In this document: piece after piece, positions 11,466 through 24,400 of the stretch | Numbering within the stretch: the stretch's first letter is position 1 | Layout of the letters: every line of letters starts with the position of its first letter | Assembly: GCF_003286085.1 (NCBI RefSeq) | Contig: NW_020825289.1 | Coordinates: 16,554,001-16,618,000, forward strand | Length of the DNA: 64,000 nucleotides | Source of the DNA: Drosophila persimilis | Lineage: Eukaryota; Arthropoda; Insecta; Diptera; Drosophilidae | Direction: 5' to 3' | The notes under the pieces: model-generated | The model's database searches: none | Seen by the model: only the letters and a program-made list of their open reading frames with translations | What the model was told of the DNA's origin: nothing | Program-made: the position numbers and the translations under genes

Positions 11466-11847
11466 TCGGTCCAACGTCTTTAGGGCGCCTCGGAGATAAA
11501 TACCGAGTATTAATTGCCGTTCTAATTTCGAATTTATGGACTCCTTGGATAAGAAGAGCTGTCTTCCTTCTTTCAAAGTCTCTAAAAATATGCGATGTAT
11601 TTTAAAGACTTTACAGAAAGGCATTCCACGCTTTCCCCTGGTAAAGAATTGATAATTTTGAATGCACTCAGTCGGCCGATCAATGATTCCTTCCCTCAAA
11701 GCCACTTTGGGCCAATTGTGGCTAAGATATATCTTTGGCAAAACTTTGACCATCGTGCTCCTGCGTCACAGATTCGATAATATTGAAGCAGCTCCCTCCC
11801 ACGTTAAAGAAAACTCCCGTTTTGTTGCATTTTCTCCATTTAAACGT

Positions 11848-11853
11848 TTTATT
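11848..11853 (-). terminator. candidate distal polyadenylation signal of gene B
   Basis: TTTATT on the plus strand gives AATAAA on the minus strand, at the point where the A-rich UTR-like composition ends. A second copy lies at 11909-11914. Earlier copies near 12425 and 13603 could serve shorter transcripts. Confidence 0.35.
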
Positions 11854-14061
11854 TTTATGTTCGTTTCTGTGTGGTTTGTTTTGTTTTGTTTGAGTTTGGG
11901 TCTTGCTCTTTATTTTTGGTTTTTAGTATTTTAGTTTCATTTGCATTTTCATTTGCGTTTTCCCTTTGTCATTTGTTTCGTTTCATTTCATTTCGTTTCG
12001 TTTCGCTTTGCTTTGCTTCGTTTTGCTTTATGCTAAATTGGCTATGTTGTCTTGTTGCTTTGTCACTTAAACTTGTAAATGTCCTTGGAGATGGGGGCTC
12101 CAGGTTTGATGGCTTAAATGTAACAGTTTGTTCTGACCCCAGGAAAACGGTTCCCGGACAACGTAGCCCCTACGCAACTCTACGGGCTATGGGCATACTC
12201 TTTTGATTCTGCATTCATTTATCTGGCAGCTGGTGGCTCCCTCTCCCTCTCTATCCTGGCCTTGCTTTAGGGCTAAAAGTGTCTTGTTCTGTTCTGTTCT
12301 GTTCTGTTGGTGGTGGTGGTGGTTGCTTACATTTCTCTTGGGCCAAATAACTTGTTTAAACCATTTGTGCTTATTGTAACACGTATTCTTGTACATATTG
12401 TGTATGTATATATATTATTTGTATTTTTATTTTTATTATTATTTTTTTTTTTTTTTCTATGTATTTTTGCCCCAACATTCCACGTTTTGGAATTACTCAT
12501 TATTTTAAATGTTAAAATTAATTTGCCACATTGTTTTGTTTTTGTTTTTGTTTCGTTTTGCACTTAAACCCTAGGTTGTGGTTTTTTTTTCTTCCATTTT
12601 TTCCATTTAGTTTTGATCTGTTTTTTCCCCCCGCCTTACGTTTGCTTGTTGGCAATGCTTTAAATAATATTTTTCAAATATTACCTAACGAGTAATGAGT
12701 CGCAAATGAGTGCATTCATTTGGTTAGTAAGTATGTAATTTTTTGTAAGTTAACATGTCGACGTGTTTCGTTTGCTTTCGCTATCGCAAAACGAAAAAAT
12801 GAAAACCAAACCAAAAAATAATGATATCGCTTAACTCAACTTTACACATGGCACACATACAGCTCTAGGCATATGGGCATATAATATATATTCATATTCA
12901 TATTCATATTAATATTAATATTCATGTTTTATCCAATTACTCTTTGCTGGAATTCTTGGAACTCTGCAAAGTTCTGGCTTAAATTGGCGTTAGGTTCTTT
13001 TAAGTATTTCTTTTGTATCTTGTCTTTACACTGATCTCTTAGCCTATGGTTATACATATCGGTAAATATATGTGTTCTAGATATATTCGTAGGGATATAT
13101 AGTTTGCGCATAGGATAATGAATGCTCTGGGGGCTTAGATCGTCTATGAAATAAATTACAAAAGCCTTGGCCCCAATCCGGCCCGGAACGAGGCTCAACT
13201 GAAATATTTTACAATAGCGGATAATTGAAATGTGTCTTCCTCTTTTCTCTTATAATACATCCATGTTTTGTTTCTGCGGATATCTATGGGGGCTCTATTG
13301 CTACTTGTGGAATCCGTTTTGGCCTTCAAACAGTATTCCATTCAACACTATATATTTCTTAGGCTATTCCCCTATTCGGTTGAGCAATCGCTACGTTAAC
13401 ACTTATGTACAACTATCGCTTATGTGGAGGGTCTCTTATTACAAAAATGGTTTTTGGTTTTTGGGGTTTTTGTTACAAAAATATCCCTGGCTTAAGAAAC
13501 GAAGAGGTTTTTGGTCCTTTCAAACTATTTGCGGCATCAAATGAATGGAGTATTGAGACAGACAAATGAGTGTTGGGGGAATCGTAACGTGTGTGTTTCT
13601 CCTTTATTTTTTTTGTTTTTAAATATAATAACTCGTTTTTGATCGTTCGCTTAATTTTCTTTCTCAAAGTATCTTACAGTTTCGTTGCGCTGGGGCAAAC
13701 AGTTCAAATGGAAGGAATTTGTTCGTGCCTGGTATATTCTCCAACTTTCGTCATTTACAATTTTAAACTATAGGTTTATCCGTACTCACACATACACATA
13801 CACATACACATACGCATGCAATGTATGGGCTCTAAACATTTTCAAAATATTTAACAAAATCAGTCGCTTTGCAAGAGCACTCCGATGATCTCTCCCTCCA
13901 AAAAGGAACTTAAATTATTCGTAACAATGGCTTGATTTATCGTTCGTTTTTTTGGCATTTACTTTTACGCACACGCATACACATTGACACATACACCGAT
14001 ACAGTTACAGCTGCTACAGTTAGAGGACCCTAGGGAAATTTAGATGCTTGGCTAGATCGGC

Positions 14062-14089
14062 TACAGATACAGATACAGTTACAGATACA
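14062..14089. repeat. (ACAGAT)n short tandem repeat in the 3' UTR
   Basis: Imperfect hexamer array CTACAGATACAGATACAG followed by a variant. Related arrays occur at 34332-34365 and 38123-38143, all inside gene B. Confidence 0.8.
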
Positions 14090-14337
14090 CGTACATATAG
14101 TATAGCTATAGTATAGGGTAGAGAGTAGTAGTTGCGTGGCCTAGTCCACGTGGCAATATCGAGTAACATACGAGTACGGGCCTACGCTTAGTGGTAGTGG
14201 GTTAGATTACATAGAGCATTTGGTTGAACGAACGAGTCAGGGCCCACCAAAAACAAAGCACTTACTCTGCATTCACTCAGCATTCACTCACTCACTCACA
14301 CACACACCCAATCACTCAATCGCTTCCCCACTTAAAG

Positions 14338-14655
14338 TTAATGGCAACAGATCAGAGCCAGGGCCAGAGCCAGAGCCACAGCTAGGGCTTGTCCTACGCC
14401 TCGGCCTGGGGCGGGGGTGGCGGTGTTGCTGTTGAACACGGGAAAGTGGATCTGCTCGGGTCGGTTGAGCTCCTCCTCCTCGTCGTCGTCGATGGCATTG
14501 GACATCGTGCGGTGGCGCTTGGTGAAGTTCACATTGAAGACGGCCTCGGCCACGCCACCCGGCGACGAGACAATGAAGTAGAAGGTGCGGGGCACCCGCT
14601 CGTGCATGCTGACGTAGGTGAGGCGCGCCTCCTTGCAGTAGGGCGTGGGCAGATC
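14338..14655 (-). CDS. gene B last coding exon: end of Ig5, acidic linker, GPI-like tail
   Basis: 318 bases including the TAA stop, after CTCTGCCGCAG, phase 0. It encodes PYCKEARLTYVSMHERVPRTFYFIVSS in pieces: the F strand is FYFIVSS, with Ile/Val where Cys is expected, and the only cysteine is C726 near the exon start. A sequon at N762, a DDDEEEE cluster, a linker with small residues (NSNTATPAPG, a plausible anchor-attachment region), and a 15-residue Ala/Leu tail ending ICCH complete the protein. Confidence 0.92.
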   Translation of the reverse strand, partial: DLPTPYCKEARLTYVSMHERVPRTFYFIVSSPGGVAEAVFNVNFTKRHRTMSNAIDDDEEEELNRPEQIHFPVFNSNTATPAPGRGVGQALAVALALALALICCH

Positions 14656-17600
14656 CTGCGGCAGAGGAGAGAGCGGGTTAGTTCCGTCGGGGCACTCTCT
14701 CGCGGAGAGACTCGGACTCACCTTCACGGAATAGGCCAGGACCGTGCTGCCGTACTGGTTGCCGGGCGTGAAGACGCGATCGCCGTGCAGCCAGCGGGCG
14801 GCATGGGCCGGCGGATTGGCACAGAACTCCACGTTGAGGTGCAAGGGGGAGCCCGGATAGGCGACGGGCGTGGCGTTCAGGGCCGTCGCTGTGGGGGAGC
14901 CTGCAAAATGGGAAATGAGAAGCCGTACCGGATTAGTAGAGCAAACTTTTGTTCATCTAAGTTCGTTAGGCAGCCCACCAGCCTCTGTAAGAACTTTCGG
15001 CCCAAGGACACACGGAGATTCGTTAAGTAAACTTCCCTAAGCCCCGGCTCCGTCGCACTTCACACATGCTAAGCCAATTCGAGCGCAACTGTACCCAAAC
15101 CGAGACACCCGCACCGTGCTCCCCTCCCCTCCTGCACAACTGTACTTTTATCTCAAGTTTGTTTCGGTTCGCATCAGCTGCAATTAAAGCCTTGGCGAAA
15201 AGTTTCCTGCCGCCGCCATCTCCACAGCTCCACTGCTCCACAGCCCCACAGCTCTATAGCTCTTTAGCCATTGCCTTCGCCACTAATTAAAAGCGTATCA
15301 CCCGACAAATGTGCCACTTACTGCCGTGGCTTCCCTTCCCTGCCATCACCACCTTACCAAACGGCTGGCAGTGCTGGAAAAATCAAAATAAATAGAGAAC
15401 AACATGTCGTAGGGGGCCAGGGGAAAACTTTTTAAGAACGCCGAAACTTCATTAAAAAGTTTACGCCAAAGCGAATTCTCTGGATCTTTTGCCGATGGGA
15501 TGGGCCATGTGTGTGCTGAGAGAGCGCTGGGGATTATCGTATCCGAGATGCAGTGCAGCCGCCTGACGACGTTAGCCAACACTAGCCTAGCACTGGCAAT
15601 CCAATTAGTCCCATGTGCCGGCACTCTCTCTCTCTCTGTCTGTCTCTTTCTATACTCTATCTCCGTCTTTATCTATTCTCTGTGGGTGAGAATATTTAAT
15701 TATCGAGAGGCTCGAAAATTTGCAATTTTCCTCATCATTGCCTTGAGACAGAGATGGAAACACGCATAGCGAGAGAGAGTGAGAGAGAGAGGGAGAGGGG
15801 GAGATAAACTTGGGCCGCAATGGCGACCCAGACAAACAAAATGGTGAAAAGTGTTAAGTGCAAATGGGTGTTGGAGGGTGGCAGGAGTGGCAGGGGGACA
15901 GACCCCGGCGCAGACACAAACAAAAAACCAAAACGAAGAACTCGTTCGACACTCGCAAATTTATAGCCCGAAAAACCCCTTTCCGGTGGTCGACAAGGGA
16001 ACGAGCGATGGGCAGTGGGGAATTGGGAATGGGGACCGTTGGGGCGACTAACTGTAAAATCAATTAAAGCAAGTGAGTTCTCCCCTTCTGTCCCGCCCCC
16101 CCCCACTCGTACTGTCTGCCAAATTATGCGTTCAACGCCATTTTGTTCGGCCGTGCCAGCCCCTCCCTTCCCCGCCCCGCTCCACCGCCCAACCAGGGGA
16201 AAAAGTGTAATTTATTTGACAGCTAAAAATGATTTTTGCATGGGCCAGGCCATGGCCCGACCCAGTCCGCCGCCCACCGCCCATCGCTCTCAAAGAGATT
16301 TAAATTCTATTTTCATTTGCACTCAGTGAGCCGTGTGCCAGCATTTTAGCCCAAAGCCAGAGCCACAGCTACAGCCAGAGCTCAGGTGGGGCTGTGGCTG
16401 TGTGCCCCCAAGGTCAGTGCTCTGGTCATTGGTGCGACTTTTAATTTGATTTCCACCCAGGGGACTAAGGGCGCGAGAGCCTTGCCTTGGGAGAAGGGGA
16501 TCAGGGGATCAGGGGCAAGCAAATCACAGCAGACCAAAGATGAAAACAAAGGTTACAGGCCACAGGCTATAGACTGGGGCCTCGAGATCATACGTACGTA
16601 CTATCTACATGAAAGGCCGCAGAGAAAAATCACAATTTCCGCGCCACAACAAGGGAAAGAGGCAAGAAGCCGGGCAGCTGTATTTCTCAACTAATTGGAG
16701 GACCCAAATGAAGGCGAAAATTCAATTACTTTCGGCCATTATTATTGCTGTTTTTCCCGAAGAAATACTGCGAGTGCGTCCATGTCCCTTGTCCCGAGTC
16801 CCGGTGCAGAATGCAACAACAAGCCAACACCGAGACGGGGGAAACAACTGTCGGAGAGGAGACGTGCCGTGCCATGCAATCAATGGGGCAAGGTCCGCGG
16901 GGTCCGCCCTGTTGTTCCGCTCTGAATACTCGGTCTCTGGCCAGGCTCATTGTCTCTTTTCTCCTTTCGCCTTACTCCTTTGGCAGGAGGCAGGGCGCCG
17001 CCAAAACGTTTTCTGCTGTTGCCACCGACGCCGCCTCACCTCTTGGCCAAAGTTTGCGCACAAAAGGCAACAACGAGTACGAAAAATTAAGTTAACTTTT
17101 TCGGGCAACGGGAATTGAGTAATTTTCAGCCGTAAAACTTTATTATTTTGGAGCCCACCCCTCCCACGGTTTTTGCAACCATTGTAGAACATGCAAAGTT
17201 GTTGCTATTGTTTAAATATTTATTTTTAGCTGCTGCAGCTGTAAATGTTGCCAGCAAAACTTGCTCTCGACTGCTCAAAAGTGGCCAAAAACATGCAAAT
17301 TTCATTGCGAAAGCGAAAGAAGGGCAAGGAGTTCGTCCCTCCGCCCCCTCAGGCGGCAGCCCAGCAAAGCAACATGTAATTACATTAAGAGACCAACTTC
17401 AGAACTGCAGAGAACACAGAACACAGAACACGGAATGGCAGAATGTCGGAATGGTGGAGGAAGGAGGCAGCACAAGGCATCACAATGGCTCTCCTTCGAG
17501 TGTTTACCTACACTGCATCGCCGTGTAATTCAATTTGGGGCTGACCTTCTGTCGGTACAAGATCTCCATTAACGTGGCAAATAGTCCATTCACACTCCGT

Positions 17601-18878
17601 CATTAACGTTGCAGCGGATTCGTGCCAAGGAGTGATCGCTGGGACTCTATCCGATTCCCACAAGTGGGCATCCACATCGGTCTACGTTTTGATGGAAGCA
17701 AAGCCCATGCAAATTCCAGCACGTGGCCGTGGAGTGGAACCCCCGAGAGGAGTGCAGGAGCCCCAGACACAGCATGGGAATGCCAAGGAAATGGACAGAA
17801 CGGGCGGAGAGCAGATTAGAGCAGGCAATTACAGGTGAGCGGCTTTTAAAGACGCAAACAAGAGCAAAACATGCCCCAGGGGCCAGGCCGTTGCCTCCTT
17901 TAAGCGTTATTTGGTATGCAAAGGCTCGAATGGGGGTCCGGCAGAAGGACGAGGCACTGAGATAACAGGCAATCCGACAGGCAGCAAGTGAAAATAACAA
18001 TCATAATATTCAATTATGCAACGGCTGCCCCACACGGGGGCGTCCTTCCAAGCCGGACGGCTCTCGAAGCAGAGCCGAGAACCGAGAACGGGCAACAGAG
18101 TGCCCGCTCCTTGTTGTGCTGCTGAATAATTAATAAACATTGTGTGCACTTAATGCAAAAAGCTGCAAATAAAATTACCAACGAGACAAAGGACACGCCA
18201 CCGGAGGGGGGCAGGGGAAGGGGAGAGCCCCTGCACAAGCGCTCCAATTGAAATTACGTGCTCTGGCTGGGCAATCAAAGAGGGATTAGCGATTCGTTTT
18301 GTTTTAGCTCTTAGTGCCCCCATTTGTCACCTGCTCATTGGTTATGGAGCGGGATCTGGAACTGGCACTGGATTTGCTCCTCCTTTGGGCTGTTTTAATT
18401 GAATTTATTGTCAGCGCGGGCTGCGCTGAATTATTGATGGCCGCGATGACAGGTCGACTTCCACCCAATCCCTGCCCAACCCGAACGAAGAGGCTTTCAA
18501 CATTTTCGTCTTGGGTTTTCGGCCAACTTTTGGGCCAGCCTAAGCGGACCAAAGTGCTCAAATATTAATGAGGAGGGGGCAGGGCATTTGGCCAAAGGGT
18601 GCGGCGCGCTTTTGCGGTTTGCTTTGCTTTCGGTTTTTGGTTCCTTTGTGAGTCCAGGCACGCGTTTTCGGTGGCGGCTTAAGGCGTGTATTTTAAATGG
18701 AGACACAGACCTGCCACTTGCCACAGATTTATGTACAAGTGTCGCTCCTCAAAGCGCAATCTTTAAGAGTATTTCCACTTCAAAGTCAATTGCTTGCGGC
18801 TCAAATGGATTGCCCAGGAAGCCTGAAAAGCTACAGCCATTACTCGTTGGACTGACCAAACAAACTTTGATGCTGCTC

Positions 18879-18914
<36 letters not shown>

Positions 18915-21434
18915 CATGAGTACTAGTATTGCGGTGACCTTAAAGTGCCATCCGAGAGATGGATATAAAAGGACGAGCATCACGGCAGAGGTAAAGTGCA
19001 GTTCCAGGGCTTGTAAAAAGTGACAAAGTTGTCCCAACCAGACTGCTATCTCTCGCTCTACGTGTGTGTGTGTGTGTAAATATCTCTAACCCAAATCTTG
19101 AAAATGTACAAAGTGCGCTTTCATTGGACCCAGCTAACCCCTTGCCCCCTGCCATGCCTCCTGCCGTCCTGGCCTCGTCCTTGTTTTGCCTCGTCGTCAA
19201 CGCAAATTAAGCTGCCATGTAAAGTCGAATGTCTCTCCGCCCCGGCTCTAGTTAGCGTATTTAAATATGCTCTTTCACTTTCAATACCAAATGAGTGGCT
19301 GTTTGGTTGGCAACTTTTGCCAGGCATCGCGCAAAGATTGCAGCATGCGGCATGCAGATAGTCGCACAACATGCGGATCCGTAGATACTCTCGTTCCCGC
19401 CACCAAAGTTTGTGTGTGTGTGTCTGTGTGTGTGTGGCTGTTAATAGAACCAAAACTTTGGATGAGCAGCGGCAACCCAATTTGAGCTCCAAGCTCCCTC
19501 TCTGTTCCCTGCCCCTTCGGGTGCTGCCGCTGCTGCTGCTGTTGCAAATTGCACAAGTTGCCAAAAATTGCTTCACATGTGCCACTTAAAGTTGTTGGTT
19601 TGACTGGGATCGCCCTCGTCCTCGTTCTAGTCCTCGTCGTCCTCGTCCTCGTCCTCGTATAGTTTGCCAAGTTTCAAGTTTCCCCTGCAGGATGGTCCTT
19701 TTTTTTTGTTTTCTTTGGGTTACCTGTGCATTTAATAAATTTCTGTATTTTTGTTCGTTTCAGTTTACTGCGAAAGTGAGATGTTGGAAAACTTTTCAAG
19801 TGATGTTGGTAAACACACAAAATTATGGGCAAACAAGCGCTGGTGCTGCCAAACACTGAACAGTGTTGAGTAAAACACAACTAAAACATCAAGAAAAAGG
19901 TACCCAATCGGAGCATCATCGAGGGGGAAAACGGTATTGATGCAATCAGTGTCCTGTCGAACAATATTTGAGCCCAGTGCTGAAACCTGAACTCTGGCCG
20001 GCGCCACTGGGGGTCACCCAGTCGGATCTGCCGAAGCGGCGCCTCACCAAATTGCGGCCAATGGAACGTCTGCGGTTAGGGGAATGGCATGGCCCTCCAG
20101 GCATCCAGCCCACACTGCCACGCCTACACACGCATGTATATTGGTAGTCGTTTCGTGTGTGTCCAGGCCTATGCTTTATGGTCTGACATTTGACATTTTT
20201 ATTAGCTCTGCGGCGACGGCGTTTAATTACTTTTTGCGCTGCAAACAATGTCCGGACGATGGAGCTGCCACTGCACCGAAATGCAATTAAACTATGCATT
20301 TGAGTTGTGTGTTGCATGTCCCGGAGCTGGGAAAAAATTACACATTTTATGCATGGCCAGCTCATTAAGCGAGCCCGGTCCAGGCCCATGAGGCAGGGGT
20401 TGCTACGCGAGAGAGATCTTCATCGCACTCTTCATTGGCACTCTGCCGATACGTATGTTCAAGATCAAGACCCCTCGGAGCTTCAGAAGCTCTCTTACCC
20501 CTTTTTTCTGCGGCCTCTGTTATTATTTGTGTTTTCGGCGGGAGGTCGCCTGCCTCCCAGGGCCCGGGGCTTTGAGTGAGTTGCCACTCAGCAGCTGATT
20601 ATTAGTAGGCTGCTGCAAAACCAGCAAATGTGGCTGCCGCTGGGCACAATTGGTGGCCACCCCTTCCCTCCTGGCCAGCACCACTCGATGTCTTGTGGCG
20701 TTCAAAGTGTGGCTGTGCCTGTGCCTCGGCCTGTGCCTGTTCAAGTGTTCGTTGAATCAAATGCATTTTGCTAATATTTTCGTAACTGAAGGACGCACAC
20801 GATTTGTTCCTCATTCGCATTGGTCCAGGGCCTCGGGAATTAGTTTTGATTTCTCCCTGCTGGGGGGTCAGGGGTGGCCGTGTCCGTGGCTGTCAGCTTG
20901 TTTTACTGCTTGCATCCGGTCCGGAGGCAGACAAGTGGTTAGGGCTGGCCCAGGGGCTCGAGGCAGGGGGGGCAGGAGACGCAAAAGGGTTGCGCCCTGC
21001 TGGCGACACTGCGCCGTCTGGTGGCATCTATTTGCACAACTTTTTCAGCTCATTTCCGCTGCAGTTGCAGACAGGCGACCCACCCGCACAGCGCCCACAA
21101 AAGTCAGCGCATCCCTCTCGCTCTCGCTCTCACTCTCACTCGTTGGGTATAGCCATCCCTTTCAGGCGAATGGCCAAAAATGATTTCTGCAACTGTCTGA
21201 AAAGTTTTGGCTGCTTCTTTTTCAGCATCATGGGGTGTTTCTGCTGACAAGTTTTTGAGTTCATATTTTAACTAACGACTGTAGACACATAGAAAGAGAC
21301 AGACAAAGAGAGAGAGCGAGAGAGAGAGAGAGAGAGCACACACACATATGGAAAATTATAATTTAGTCAACAGTTTTTCCCCTGCTCTCGCTTCCCATTT
21401 GTCAGGATCGCCGTGTCCCTCGCCCTCTCCCGCC

Positions 21435-21474
<40 letters not shown>

Positions 21475-24400
21475 GTGTGTGTTTTGTGTGAAAATTGAAG
21501 CGGAAAAATTAATGCTCGAGTGCATCTTGTGGAAAAGACAACACACAGAGGAAGCAGTGGCCAGCAGAAGGGACAGTTGACAAGGAACCAGGATCAACAG
21601 AAGTCGGAAACGGCAAATGGTAATGATTTTTGCGGGGCAGGAGAAGGGGCGAAGTTCTGGCCATTCATTTGCCAAATATTTTTCTTTTGCTGCGCATTTT
21701 GAATGCATTTTCCCAGGAAGCAGGAAGCTCTCTACAAAAATTTAAAGATGGTCTTCAAAATTAAATTGGACTTCAAAGTGTTTTGAGGGCTTATCCTGCG
21801 CTCCCCTGCGCCCCCCTCCAGACATCGGTTAAACTATTTACCAAATTATTGAAAATTCCCCGGGGCCTTCAGCAAATTAAAGGCAGACTTTGAAGTTGCA
21901 TCTGAGCTTCGTTTTTTTGTGTGGAACCACCCTCGGAAAATACATTTGGAAAGCGTTTATCTAGTGCTCAAGATCTATGTGGGAGTGGGAGTGGCGCAGG
22001 ATTGTGGCAAACATTTAACATGCAATTTGGCGCAGCTGCTGTGAAAATTCCACCCGCCACCCCCCACCCCCAGACTCAGGCAACTCCCCTTTAAAGCCTT
22101 GTCGCAGGGCATTATAAATTGCCATTTAAATGAGGCACAAATGAAAAGAATGAAATAAAAAAATTCTTTCGCATATTTTATGAAACGGAACCCCGAAAAT
22201 TGCCCCCCCACCAGCCGCCAACCCCAATCGCAAACCCCCGCCTAATGAGTAGAAACAAAGCAATATTTTTGCCAGCCAAATTCCGAGGGAAAATTTGCCG
22301 AGAAGAAAAATTACACATGGAAAATGGAAAAAATGCGTAAAATATTTGCTCTTCTGCTTCGTTCTCCTCTGGAGTGGAGTGGGGGGGAGGGGGGGGGCGA
22401 ACCCTCACTCGTATGTTGATCAAAAGCGAAAAGGAACATGCATATAAGAAATTAGCATGCATAAAACAAGGCCAAGAAAAGCGGTGGGCCGGGTCGAAGG
22501 CAGGAAGGGAAGGCAGGGTGGCAGGAAGCTGACTTCGAGAGTGTGCCCAGGCATAAAGCAATATTTATGTTCAAGTATTGTCCGGAGGCGGAGAGCACTC
22601 CAATTCCCTATCTGGGTGGGCTCTGCGTTTCAAATTAAGCATGGAATATACGTGGAGATGGTTTTTATTAATGAAAGAGTGCTGCTTCTCGGCAAAGTAC
22701 TTGGGGGGCTGTGTGGTCCATGGTTTGCAATACAAATTCCGCAAATAATCATTACTTGTAAGCTGTGCGGCCCCTGCGAGTATTACTCGTATTTCCAGGC
22801 CACTCTCTTTTCATTGTCCTGCCATCATTCAGGCACATCCTTCAATGCCCCGCTGTGTGGGTCGTCTTTCCGCTGCATTTGTTTAAAGTACTTAAAATAA
22901 AATGCAAACAGAAATTGCTATGCATAGTAAATCCCCCCGAACATCATCAAGTACGGGGGAGGGACGGAGGGGGGGAGGTCTACTACTGAGCCACTTTTTC
23001 CAACTTCCAGTTAACATATGCAGAGCATGAGACGCCCTACTCCCACGCACTGTCAACAAGAACACGCCCACATAAAGTTAACGACAGGACGAAGGATGGA
23101 GGAATGGGGGGGGGAGTGAGCGGAGTAGAGCCAGGAAAAAGCCAGCCAAAGCCGAAGCCAAAGCGAAATTGTGAGGGAAAATTGTTATTTAATTTGTGTG
23201 AGTGCTGAACATTTTTGCAGCTGCTGCCGTGCTGCCGCCGCTCCTCAAGTTCTGCTGGGAAAACTTTCTGGCCAGCAGCACACGCACCAAACTTTAACAC
23301 AAGCATAAATTTTGGCCCCCCCCCCCCCCCCCCCCACGCCCACACACACACACACATGCACAGCGGTCTTTGTGTGTGAGGGTAAGTAAGTGCACTTTGC
23401 ATTGGGGCCGCCGCGAATCCTTTTGGCTTTCTTCAAAATTCATATGCACATTTATTTTATTCTTAGCTGCACGCCGCCCCTCCTGCCTCGTGCCTCCTGC
23501 CTCAAGTAGTTGCATATGCAAGTAGGTGCTTCTGCCGCCTCTTCTCTGCTTATTTGTTGCATAATTTTACCTCCCTCGCACCCGCTTAAACGAAGCGTAA
23601 AGGCAACACACAGGGGGAGGGCTGCACGGGTTCATTAGGAGTGCACACTGGAAAACAAAGCAAAACAAGTACAAACAAAAAAAAAACTTTCATATGCATA
23701 ATGAAAATATTCTCCCTCCCTCTCCCCCTCTCTCTCTCGCTCTCTCTCTTGGCGAACTAATCAAAAATGTCAACGAAGCAAATGATTGGGGGCCGCGCTG
23801 TCCTTAATTTTCGCTTTGTCATCATCGCTTTCTGGCCCAAGCCAGCCCCATTTGACTTGATAATTAAGTGGTGGCCAGGTAATCAGAGAGCTGAGCTCCG
23901 CTCTCCCTCTCCCCCGAGAGGTCCTTCAGGTGGTAGTAATCCGTTTGCAGAGCTCTCCAGCCATGCATAAGACCATAGATTACTTGTTACGGACGCTCCT
24001 CCTGTGTGCCAGTGCGAGTGTATTTATTTTAAAATGTGATTTCTTTCCGCTCATTCTTTGGGTTTCTTTTCGCTCGATGCACACAAAAGAAGCGGAAACT
24101 TTTCAGACAGCCCGAGAGGAGTCGCCTTTGCTTTTTGGAGGAGTTGTTCTCTTGCTCCTGAATTTTGTTTAATTTCAGAAGCAAACACAAATAGTGAACA
24201 CACACAACTCCTAACTCCAGCGGAGTTCTCAGACCTCTCGGTCTCTATCTCTCTACCTAATCTACTGTGCGTCTGAGGAAGCTCCATCAGACTCGAGTGG
24301 TGCCTCTTGGCGCTGCTTTGACTGCGAATGCATGCCTGGGTATCCTTTTGCCGGCTGCCACTTGATAAATATGACTATTTCACGCTTCCTGCCGCCACGC

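Larger units (their letters stand above)
6951..11820. other. intergenic stretch between gene A and gene B
   Basis: I see no coding exon. The DNA alternates AT-rich blocks and simple repeats: CT at 8034-8063, CAA at 8142-8166, a 19-base G run at 10526-10544, GCT at 10848-10868. DNA at 7700-8030, read on the minus strand, is rich in CAA/CAG and resembles a 5' UTR below a GA-rich element, so an extra upstream promoter for gene A is possible. A cluster of CTGTTA motifs sits at 11370-11465. Regulatory DNA for gene A is the natural guess. Confidence 0.5.
11825..14337 (-). other. inferred long 3' UTR of gene B
   Basis: After the TAA stop at 14338-14340 the minus strand runs about 2.5 kb with no coding frame. 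Its composition is A-rich with many AAAC, CAAAA and AAATG strings, typical of fly 3' UTRs and unlike the microsatellite-rich introns. Possible AATAAA signals lie at 13603-13608, 12425-12430, 11909-11914 and 11848-11853; the last two would close the UTR near 11.83 kb. Long 3' UTRs are common in fly neural adhesion genes. The exact end is inferred. Confidence 0.5.

Noticed and set aside
18881..18911. Alternating purine-pyrimidine tracts (CA/TG) as functional Z-DNA elements
   Set aside because: Such dinucleotide runs are common throughout the window and show no special placement relative to promoters or exons.
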